A stretch of DNA of 64,000 bases from contig NC_079487.1 of the NCBI RefSeq assembly GCF_020520425.1, positions 130,532,385-130,596,384 of the forward strand. The letters are read 5' to 3'. The notes beneath the pieces are model-generated. The model did not search any database. It worked only from the letters and a program-made list of their open reading frames with translations, and had not been told where the DNA came from. Source of the stretch: Spinacia oleracea. Its lineage: Eukaryota; Streptophyta; Magnoliopsida; Caryophyllales; Amaranthaceae. Each line of letters begins with the position of its first letter. Within the stretch, counting starts at the first letter, position 1. Position numbers and translations under genes: made by a program. This document shows, one piece after another, positions 26,501 through 38,500 of the stretch.

Positions 26501-29500
26501 GAGTGTATGGATTCTACACATATACTATATAACATTTGGTTCAGGACTTCAGGTACCCTATTTTTAAAACCGTGACCGTCTGAGCTGAAGTGAGAAAAAA
26601 GTATAAATTCCAACCCCAAAGTAGTATCATTTTAGGTTTTTAGTTTTCTTCTTGTAACAAGTTTTCTGTTTCTAACAAACTAAAAACTGATTTACTTTTT
26701 GGTTTTTTATTTTTTAAAACTGCTAATATAAACTAACAAGACTAATACACAATGTTGCAAAATTAATGCGGAGCAGGATTATAAAACAGTGAACTTTAGG
26801 GATTGTTTGGCTGACATTGAAAAACATGAGAAGTGAAAATATCAAGGGAATGGTAGAAGGTGAGGTTTTCATACAAAGGTACACTGTGGAAAATCATGGG
26901 TAGACGGTGCATTCTTTTATATTACATGGCACACTGAAAAAACCCTCCCTTTTTTAATGAATACTTCAAAAGATGGATTGGCCTCAAAATGCAATTTGCT
27001 GACTTGATTGTGGCATTTAAGGAACATAAATGAGGGGGGAAGTCGTCGATGTGATTCTCTGATAAGAAACATGCATGCGAACGTATCAGAAGCCGTTTCA
27101 CATGGTCTGTTGTCTGCAAGAACTTTAAAATCTTGTCCTAGGTAAGTAGCATACAGGTAGTAGGTAGTCAGGTAGGCTACAACTCTACAAGTGTTCTTCA
27201 CAGATCCCAGCGTATGTTTAGTGCGGTCGGTTGTCGTAGATGTGGTTGGACCATTGGTGTAGAAGTTTGAAGTAGAGTTAATAGATGAGGTTGGATGTAT
27301 CGTAGTGCTTAATATTCTGAAAAAGATAAAGTTTTTAACAGAGTTGGTGTATGAATTGGCAAACCCTCAATGATACATGACTCGAACCCACAAGCATGGG
27401 CTTATGTTGGTGCTTGCATGCTTCTACTTCTTAAGTTCTACTCCGTATGTAGTTACTCTGCAATACTATCTTTATATAATGTGTTCTGTTCCTTCTATCC
27501 ATCACATTTGTTTGTGGTCTTGTTTCTGTCAGGCACTGGTATATCAAAGAACGAAGCTGCTGAAGTCAGGGACAAATGCCTTGCCTTTCTTGTGAAGCAA
27601 ATTAAGGTGTGTATTGTTCTGCTAGATTAGTCCCATCTTTCTTTTCTCTGTTTTCTGTTCTTGCTTTGTATCTGGCGAGGATTGGCCTCATACCAGTGCA
27701 AAATCCGCTTCTTATTAGAAAGTTGTAGTTGTAGCCTTGTAGGTAGTTGGAACTTAAGACTTTGTAATGAGTTGTTGACCTTCGAAATTTCCGTTGTGTA
27801 TGGATTTGTTTCTGTAGTCATGTAGTGTCCTTTTGTTCTAACATGGTTTATGATTCACGAAATTGATATAAAGTAATTGCAATTTCTGGTATGCTGTTTG
27901 CTACAGGAAGATGATTCCTCTGTGGCTGATTCAGAACTACTTCTAATGGAAAATTATGGATGGACTGATGTAAGTGGGGCTGTGGATAATTTAGTAACAG
28001 AGGAAATGCAATGTGATAACCTCTTTGGGATTCATCCATTTTATATTGAGAAAGGTAGTTACTGATTGATTCCCTCTTTTTACTGTTGGTTGTCTAGGAT
28101 TGTTGTGCTTTGCCTCTCTGCAATTTCCCTGATGTAGAGTGAGTGTAATAAATTCATTTTTTTTTTGGGGGGGGGGGATTTAAGTGTAATTTCCCTGATA
28201 TAGAGTGAGTTTAATATTTCTCGAAGGATATTTGTTATGAAATTTGAGTAAGTTGAGAAAATGGCTTTGACAATCAGCTTGTTTGGTTGTCTTTGGGTTT
28301 TGTTGAAATACAGAAATGGTATTTCAGTATATAGCCTGATAGCTACAGTAGTTTACCTGCAATTCTTTGGTGTTATTCTGAATGTTCCCTTGGAAAGTTG
28401 GTATGGTTTTTGGTTGATGTAAGGGTGGTATAACACCACCTTTTATTTTGATCATGGACGTCTTTATTTCTTCTTTTGGTTTTTATTTTTTTGAAACTTA
28501 ATTTTTTTACTTGAGTTCTTTATTTCTAAAAAGATATGTTCTCTATTATAGATAGTTCATGATATTATGGCAGTGCTCTTTCTTTTGTTCCATATTTGAG
28601 ATTTTAATTATGTAATCCATATGTATGGCATTGAAAATGTGAAATATAGGGTTGGTTAATTTGGTGTGCAATTTTCAGTCGAGATAATCTTGCCCTATTA
28701 GTTGTTTTTTACCAACTATGGTCTCGATGGGCTTTCTGTTTAGGTGGTGCTCATCCGGAAGATAGTGGATTCGAGTTCTTCTCTCCTACCACACATCGAA
28801 ATGTCTTGCGAGTCTTGCGTGCTATGCAACTATCAAAGCCTGGTTTGTTATTTTTTCACATATCTTGTACAGTCTTGGTTTTTCTGTTGTTCTCTGAACT
28901 TAATTACTTCTACCAACTTTAGTGTTGTTGGAAGGTAGTCCTGGCGTGGGAAAAACAAGTCTAATTGCAGCCGTTGGAAAGTTTTCGGGCCACAAGGTTG
29001 TCCGTATCAACCTGTCTGAACAGGTTAGAACTTTGCATGTAGCCTATTTCACGATCTATGTTTCGCCTTTCTGTTTTTTTTTCTTCCCATTTATTACTAT
29101 TTATGTGTTCCTTTTGTGTTGGATCTTAATTTCATTTTGACCTGGCACAGACTGATATTATGGACCTACTGGGTTCAGACTTGCCTATTGAGAGTGACGA
29201 AGGGTTGCAATTTGCTTGGTCTGATGGAATTTTACTACAGGTACTTGGAAGTATGTTTTCAAGCTAGATTATTTTCTGTTAGATTACAAATATTACAGTT
29301 TGTATGATTTGCATTTGCAGGCTTTAAAGGAGGGATCGTGGGTTTTGCTGGATGAGATCAACTTGGCTCAGCAATCTGTTTTGGAGGTACATAGATCTCA
29401 GTGCTTTCACCCTTTAATGAGGTCTTGCTTTTAATTGACTTGTAACTTTACTCTGGTGTTTATCACTTTCTCGCTGAACTTGTCGTTATCAGGGGCTGAA

Positions 29501-32500
29501 TTCTATTTTGGACCATAGAGCTGAGGTTTTTATTCCAGAGTTGGGCCAATGTTTCAAGTGTCCATCAACTTTCCGGGTTTTTGCTTGTCAGAACCCTTCT
29601 TGTCAGGGTGGTGGTCGGAAGGGTCTTCCAAAATCGTTTCTTAATAGGTTTACAAAGGTATGTCCTTATGTTTTTTATATTCGTCTAAATTTATTGTTTC
29701 TGTTGCTTAAGTTCATGAAATAAATGTTGCTAAATAGTTAATGCTCTTATATATCTGTCTTTGGACCTAGTCTGTTTAAGGCTAAGATGATGACCCTTCC
29801 ATACATATCTTTCCGGTGAACTCACCCTCTCTTTCTTTCTCTCTCTAATTAGGTTTATGTCGACGAGTTAGGTGAACATGATTACCACTACATATGCCGT
29901 ACGAAAATCCCTGAGTCCATACTTATGCGACTGGTTACATTTAATAAAAGATTGTATGAAGAGACTATGGTAAATCATAAGTTTGCGCAGCAGGGATCTC
30001 CATGGGAATTCAATTTGCGTGACATCAATCGCTCCTGTCAGATAATTCAAGGTGTTTTAGTAAACATATCTAAGATTTCTGATATGGATACGTTTTTTGT
30101 CTCCTAAATATTTTTGTTTTATGCAGGTTCGTCTGAAAATACTAAGAATGATTGCTGATATGGATACGTTTTTTGTCTTCTAAATATTTTTGTTTTATGC
30201 AGGTTCGTCTCGAAATACTAAGAATGATTGCTTCTTAAATGTTGTTTATGTGCAAAGAATGCGAACTGCTGCCGATCGGAAGGAGGTATTGCGACTGTAT
30301 GAAGAAGTTTTTGGAAAAAAGCCTTCTATAAACCCATATCCGCGAGTACAAATGGATGATCACTTTTTGGTAGTTGGGAATACTCGAATAAAAAGGAACC
30401 GTTTTCAGTCGATCAAGAGTATTGGAAGCGAGCTCAAGATCTTCCCTGGTATGCGGAATACATTGGAAGCTTTGGCACAATGTGTACAGCATAATTGGCT
30501 AGCTATTTTAGTTGGGCCAACATCTTCGGGCAAGACATCACTGATAAGGCTTCTCGCACAACTTACTGGAAATGTGCTTAATGAAATCAATCTTTCATCA
30601 GCTACTGATATATCTGAGTTGCTTGGATCTTTTGAGCAGTACAATGCTTACAGGAACTTCCACTCTATCGTCAAGCAAGTTGAGCGCTATGTAAATGAGT
30701 ATTGCAATCTGGAATTAGATTCCTCTGTTGATGAATTTTTCAGCAAGAGAAAAGACCTGATTACCAAATGGCTCTGTTTGTCATCTAATATAAGTTCCGG
30801 TCAGATTTTAAAATCTGATACTGCAGATGGTGAATATTGGAGGCGATGTCTATCTTCGTTAGTTGATATTATTGAACTTCTAGTGTTGGATTTGGGGAGG
30901 TATATGCTACCCGTGTCTTGGTCATTGAACGATTTATCTATAATTTTGCAAAGAGTTCAGAAGCTACAAGAAATTCAAAAAGGGATAACTGTTTCAGTGA
31001 AGTTTGAATGGGCTGCAGGTCTACTAATAAAGGCAATTGAGAATGGAGAATGGATTGTCCTTGAGGATGCTAATCTCTGCAATCCAACGGTATTGTTTAT
31101 TTGTTTTGATGTACAATTGTTTCCTATATATTTACCTATTTATACCTAATCATTTTAATATAATAATTTATATCGTAGGTTCTTGATCGGATCAACTCTT
31201 TAGTTGAATCAGATGGGTCAATCACTGTAAATGAGTGTGGAAATGTGGATGGAAAACCGTTGGTTCTCTCCCCACATCCTAATTTTAGGATGTTTTTCAC
31301 CATTAACCCAAGCCATGGTGATGTTTCTCGGGCAATGAGAAATAGAGGAATTGAGATTGTTATGATGCATCCATACTGGCTACTTAAGGAAGATGTCAAG
31401 GAGAAGATCCAGGAGTTTGAATTAGATGATATTAAGAGCTTTTTAGCTTTATTTAACATCCCTAACGGGTTATTGGTTGATTCAATGGCAAAAGCACATA
31501 TGCATGCTAGGAATGAAGGTCTGTGCCTTGATGTTCAAATTACTTATCTTGAACTAGGACGATGGGTTCAATTATTTGAACAGCTTTTAATGACTGGCAA
31601 TGATGTAATGTGGAGTCTCCGTAGTAGCTGGGAGCATTCATATCTTTCATCATTAGGTGAATCTGCTGGATGGCATATTGTCCAGGAAGGAAAAGCATCT
31701 TATTTGACGAGCATCGGTTCTTTATATATTGGGGAAAAGCTCAGTTCAGAGGATTCTAGTTCAAGGCCGGTGACCGAGGCGTCTATTGGAGATTTATCTC
31801 TCTGCTTACCAAGTGGGTGGCCTGCACCTTTGAAACTTAGAGATTTTGTTTGGCACTCAGTTGAAGTTTCTGTCAGACAGAACTGCATGTATCTGGAGTA
31901 TCTTGGGGTGCAATGTGCATCATATGAACTCCACATTCCCCGACCACAAGTCTACTCCAGTAGCTCCAAGTCAATATATTTGCTGGACATGAAGATGTTG
32001 CAAAAAATAATGTATCCTCAAGTTCCAAGTGGTCAAGCTGTCACTTATTTTATGACAAAGGAATATGACATTTTGCTTACCAAGAAGAAGCTTTTATTTG
32101 CTGCTGATTGGGTCATCGATCAAGTCACGGAAAAGAGTGATCTTGAGCTTTGTCTTATGTGGTTTAGCTGGTTTGATTCTCAGTTGGAGCCCTGCTGCCA
32201 ATTCTTTGGCTCTTTGAGGAATCTACTTAGGAAGGAATTTGAACATCCAATCTGGAAATGCATCTTTCAAAGACGCCATGAGTTGTCACATCCGAATGTA
32301 GATGTTAACCTGCAGTCGTTACCGATCCTTTCTTTGGAGTCTACTGACATGCTTGCAAACTTGTCTAAACCTTCTGCAGAACATTTTTCAAATGCTGTTA
32401 GAAGTGTTGGAGTTTTACGACGTAGTCTGTGGCAGTGGAATACTGAGATCAATGAGCACTTCATTGACGAAACATTTAGATTTCTGATGGAATCATTGCG

Positions 32501-35500
32501 AAAGCTGGAAGAAGAAGTGCTCGATGTAATGATTGAATCCCCATCATTTGATTGTTTACTCCAAATGTATACTGATCTACTGGAAGAGCACATCTTGTTT
32601 TGGAATGTTATTGTGTCATCAGAGCTTAAAACTCTGCTTGTTCATTGGCGTTCTTTGATGAAGATTGTATTGAAGTTGAGAGAATTTGTCCCAGAAGCAG
32701 CAAATAATTTGTTGGTGAGTTCCATATGCTGTAATCGTTCAGTTTTCTCCACTTTTACCATAAATAGGAATGATAATGTGCTGGCCTGCTTATGGGTTTA
32801 CCAACCTTGTGCTCATTTGCCAGTTGTTTAGCCTTTTGTGTGCATTTATCAATTTTTTATTCTCTTCAGCCTGGTTGTTCATATTGTTAATTAAATCTGT
32901 TTTTCAATATTGCAGAGAAGTTTTGATATGATGTCGAAAAATCTAAATAGAAGATTGCCTTACTCTTTGAACTCCGAGAAGTCATTGCTATGGGCACATG
33001 GAGGCCATCCATCTTTACCCTGTTCTGTTGATATATGTGATAAACTCCAGCAACTTGTTGGGTTTGCGAAGCTAGTGTGGCCAAGGAAACATTTGTGGCA
33101 GCAGTGTACGTTTTCTTACACAAAAATCTGTTCTTTTCGTAAGTGATAAGTATTTTACTGAAGATATTATGTTGCAGTGGATGATCGTGTTGTCGAGATT
33201 GCTGTATCAACAAATCAAGAACTTCGTTTTCTTTCTATGCAAGGTAGATGTTACCAACAAGTTATCATCTTTCGTAAAGCGCAAAGCATGCATGTTCAAT
33301 AAATTGAAAAAGTTGCAACTTGACACTTCTGTTTTTTTTTAATGTACTTTGCTTTCGGTTCGTAACCTCTTACTCTTTGTGCTCACGGGTTCTATAGGTG
33401 TTTGCATGACAACTTCGCTATTTGGTAAATATGAAGATGGGGACATCGTGAATAAGTTACAAGAGATGTATGAGGTATATGGCATATATGTATATTTATG
33501 AAGTTGACAGCTCAGTCTGATTTAACGTCTAACTTGAGTGGACTATTTGTACAGATGCTATTAAGGAGATTTGAATGTGAAAGGAATTCATTGGAGGCAA
33601 AAACCAGATCTCAGACATGTGGATACCCCCTGGCAAATTCTGCCTGCTGTACTGTCATCCCTGAAATTATTAACTGTAGGCGCGGTTATGAAACTTGGAT
33701 GGAAACTCTTCCTATAGTTGATGAGACGAGCCTTTTGCTGGATTTATTTTTGCTCCAAGATTTATCAGAAATCGTTCTTTCAGATCCCAAAGACTTGCAA
33801 TTGGTAATGACCATTAATTTTAATTTCCTCTCTACAATTAAAGATACCTAACACAATATATCCTTTATTGGTTTCTCAGAGAAGCGACTAATTGGATTTT
33901 TTCTCGCAATTAGTGAACAGTGATTATGTTTCTCATTCAGTGTTAGTAGATGTAAACTTATCATAATATGTGATTTATTAGTGAAGGATTATTATGAACT
34001 AACTTTTTATTTTTTTGTTATTTCTGATGAGTAAATGTAGAATACTGATGGCGAACAGGGGGGTTATAGACTCTGATCCTTCAAGTTCCTGAATCCTGAA
34101 TTATCCTGTCAACGAAGAACTAATTAAAGACGCATCTACATTTATTTTTATACTCACCATATACCTGTTTTTGTCCTCACCGTAAATATAATTTTTTCAT
34201 AGAGTTTAGGGTTATGGCCTTATGGATAAGTAGTTAACAATATAAAGAAATTAAACAACTCTGAACGATTTCCAACCAAATAACAAATACAATTTTACAA
34301 AGAATATTTTATTGCTTATCCATAGAACTTGTGGGTTATGGTGTACAACCCAACAAAATTACAGATAGGAAAATTTTGGTGGATTTTGTTCTGGTATGCA
34401 CTAAGTTCCTCTTTATGATGGACCTTGAGCAGGAAAATATGTTTCAACCCACCCTTTAAGGTACTTGCTAGTTGGTAGCTTGATGCTGAGTTGAATTAAG
34501 CTGGAATATTTCCTGCAAAGTGCAGGAAACTTATTTTATATCTTATGTACCGTATTTTATATTTTCCCCTTCTCGCACATTTTTACATTTATTCTTGTAC
34601 TTTCATTTACAGCTTTTATCTGGCGCGTGTGATGATTTGCAAAATTCTTTGTGCTTCTCGGTAAATTTTTCGTCCCGGACTCCCCTAGATTATGTACCTC
34701 ATCAGGAATTGTTGTGGATAGTTGATGCATCAACGACTGCACCAGAAGGTAAAATGAATTGTATCATAGTTTCTGTCACAAGTGTGGTGTGGATATCTTA
34801 ACCTTTAATCTTTCTTTGTATTGCAGTTGGCCGAAAAATTGTTAGTTCTGTTCTGGAAATGTGGTTTAAGTGGCATTCCTCCTTGTGGAATTCCTCCATA
34901 GTCTCTGAAAAGGTACTCCTTATTTCTGTTTATGTTGTTCCTACATTAACTACTCTGTGAGAAACAAATGGCTTACATGTGAACCCGTTTTTTTTCAGGA
35001 GCTTCCTGGGACTGTGTCGTATGAGTTCATTATTCCGAATGTGCTGTTTAAGCCAGTTAAGACAGATACAGTACAACATATGCTGTAAGAGTATTTCTTG
35101 AATAGAATATTTTTTCCTCCTTTTTCTTTCTTGGATGCGTGTTTTTTATTGCTGTTGTATTTTTTTTTCCTGATATACTTTGTTAAGGCAGTAAAGACAA
35201 ATGCTTATGGGTTCGTGTTGCCTTATATTCTTCTTGATGTTTTCTATATATGGCTGATTAGAAGGGAGATTTATTTATTTATTTATATATTGCTGCATGT
35301 CACAAGGAGGTGTCCATTGCTATTAGTTGAGTGTTATAGCACAGCTAGCATCACCCTCGGAGTTGGATTCCCTCTTCTTGCCTGTAAACTTAAGTGTTTC
35401 TGGAGACTTCATTGATGGCCATTTGTTTCTGTGTTTTACTGGATTTTCTGTAGGCAAGCTGCATTTGTTATGAAGGACTACCGTTTTCATTGCTTCAAAC

Positions 35501-38500
35501 TCAGGGTTAACTCATCTAACATTTGGCGAAGTATTGTGCCTAATGCAGACTTGCATTATTCTCTTTTGCGTGGTGCTCGTTACCTGTTGTTGCAGGTATG
35601 TCATTTGTTATGAACCTGCTTTTTCCTTATCAAAAGTAGCTCATCTCGCTAAACTGATTAACCCTCTTTTTTCAGATTATATTTGCCCATAGAAAATCTT
35701 TCAGTGTTGAAAACTTTGTGGCAATCGAATCAAGTCTTGTTTTACTTCAAAGAAATGGCATCAAGGTAATACCTTTCATATACTTTATGGAGAATTGATA
35801 TATCTTGGTGCTGTTTTCTATGTTACTCTGCTACGTCTGCTGATGTAATGCGTGACACGACTGGGATATCTATAAATTGATATAATTTCCTGCTGCATGG
35901 CGTAACAACCCATGTAAAGAGATTAATATGGAGAGGGTTAGGGATAGTGAACAATAGAGAAGCCGCAGACTTAAAGACTAGGGTTATATACTTTCATTAT
36001 CCTCACCCTTACTAGCACAGCAGACATTAGGGCAGGGGAATTTCGGTCGAAGTTGTTGGGAGGGGCAAATTTTATTTGCCCAACTGGTAACCTGGGTAAC
36101 TGGTCAATTGACAATGTTTAACTGGTCAATAGACAATGTTTACCCAGGTTACCAGCCATTAAGGGAGGGAAGTTCCTGTTTTATTGCATAAAATCAGAAG
36201 ATGACGGTATTCAAATGAAAGAATTTTATCGAAATAAGTCATGCCTGTTTGTAAAAAGAGGGAAAGACACTTTACGCTGGTCAGTAGTGGATCATCCGAT
36301 CCCTACTTGTGTCTGGCACTAAGAGGTAAAAAAGGTGCAATTAGTAACTTAAATTTTGAAATTAATAATCTTATTTGGATAGAAAGATTGGTTGCCTAAT
36401 CTCTGACTTGTTGTTTGTTGCAGCAAGATGGCATTAATTCTCTGATTTCACTTCTTGGTTCATCCCGACATCAGAAATTTGTTTCCCTTGTGGAACCATT
36501 TATCAAACCACTTCTCAAAGAAGTTGATGATATGCACTCGTTTGAGGGTACATATTATTTCAACTCCTACAATGTATTTATTATGTATTACAGCCTTATA
36601 GGAAGCTTCTGACCATGTTGTGCCTTCAGAATCGCTGTATCAAATATGCTGCGCCTGGCTAAGACTTGGAGCACTGCGATTTTATCTTTTGCTTGCTTGT
36701 GATGAGTTGGATCCAGCTATTAAGTATAATTCCAAACATCAGAAGGTGGTGGATAAATGTAAATCACTTGAACTTGAAAATGAGGTACTATATCTGCCCC
36801 CTTAATTTCCCGCCTGTGACTTCTCATTTCATCTCAATAGTTTCACATGTTATAATTATATGAAAAATTAATCTTATTCTAAAGGATCTATCCAATGGTA
36901 CCTCTATTCTTTTTTAGTTGCAACCATTTGACTTTCATGTTTGTCAACGCATAATTTAGACCATAAATATTTATAATTATTCATAAATAGAACATTGTAT
37001 AAAGTAGATATTGTGAAAATATAAGTCGAGACGTATCTAATAAGATCCTATATAACTGTGTTTTAGCTTACCTATAAATCACCAATGATGGTCAAAAGGG
37101 AGTAGACGGGTTTACGGCAACAAAACTAGATATGAACTTCTAATGGTTGCATCTCACCTTCTTTCTTCTTTAAGTAGCCTCTTTCAATGGGTTTCACTCT
37201 TTCTCCTCTTTTGTCGGTGGACCGAATTGGGAAGACACCTCCGATATTTGGGTCTATTCTTCAGTTATTCAACATCTGGGACTGTTTATAGAAAAAGGCA
37301 CAGTTGGGATTAATAATGTCAATATTTCCAACAAAAAAAATCAGGTGTGTTTGTAGATCGGGTTTAAAAAAAAAAGTTGATCTCCAAGTTTATATTACAT
37401 ACCTTGGGCCTTAAGCAAGCTCCTTTATCCTAGATCAGGTGTGTCTGTAGCCTGGTATCTGGAAACAATGCTGTGCTTCTCACTGGATGCTGCTTTATTG
37501 TTTTGGACAACAAAAAGAACCAGACATAGCTAAATTTGTTTAGAATGCGGATAACAATTAGTTTGAGTGTGCACCTGTCATTTTGGTTGATCTCAATGCT
37601 CTCCGAGGGTTAAATTCAAAGATGTTCTCTATTGGTTGCCTGGTATTTGTTCTGCAGCCCCTTATACTATTGATTCCTGTAATATAAGATGCCCTTTAAT
37701 CTGAAATTTCAGGTCAGACGTCATTGTGATTATCTGGCGGGGTCAATTTCAACAAGAGATTCTGATGAACAAAGAGCAGAATTACTGGAAAAACATGAAT
37801 CAGAGTGTAAAAGATTGCAGAGAAAGGTACTGTTAAAAAGCTAATATGCAATTGTCATTGAAATCTTGCCTGTAGCATGTTGTTACTGTTATGAAGATCA
37901 GTTTTGGAGGAAGTTAAAGATCCTATAAGATCTGACACTAAGATCAGACACTATAATGAAAGAATTTTCTTCTTCCTTTTATTATGCCTCTTGTGCTGTC
38001 TTCTTTTTTGTGGAGTTCCTTGTTAATTTTTCCAAGAAAAGTATATACTCCATCCGTATTTATTTAAGAGATACACTTGGCCGGGCACGTGTATTAAGAA
38101 AAAGAATTGAATGAATTAAAATAATAAAGCAAGTGGGGTTGGATAGATATTTTATTAAGTAAACAAGTGGGGACCATGTCATTTTGGGGGTGGGAGGTGG
38201 GGTGGGTAAATTAGATGTATTATTTAATTAGATGGTGGGGTTGATAAGTTACTAAAAATGGCAAGTGCATCTCTTAAATAAATACGCCCGGAAAAGGCAA
38301 GTGTATCTCTTAAATAAATACGGAGGGAGTACCTAGAATTTAATTCTCAGGGGATCACTTGCTTATTCCAAGAAAAGTATATACAGAATCTGTTGTTATA
38401 TTCACTAGCTCGTTCATGTGATCATGCCACTAACTTGCGACTTGGATGCAGCTTTGTCTATTGTTCCACGCTGTCTAGTATTTCTCTTGCACCCCCTCAT

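Noticed and set aside
30127-30156. First copy of the exon 33 acceptor as the real exon start
   Set aside because: It leads to TGA after ten codons. The second copy gives 887 nt of open frame containing the AAA6 Walker A motif.
36880-37105. A MITE suggested by GGTCAAAAGGGAG near 37093
   Set aside because: No convincing matching left end with a flanking TA could be found.
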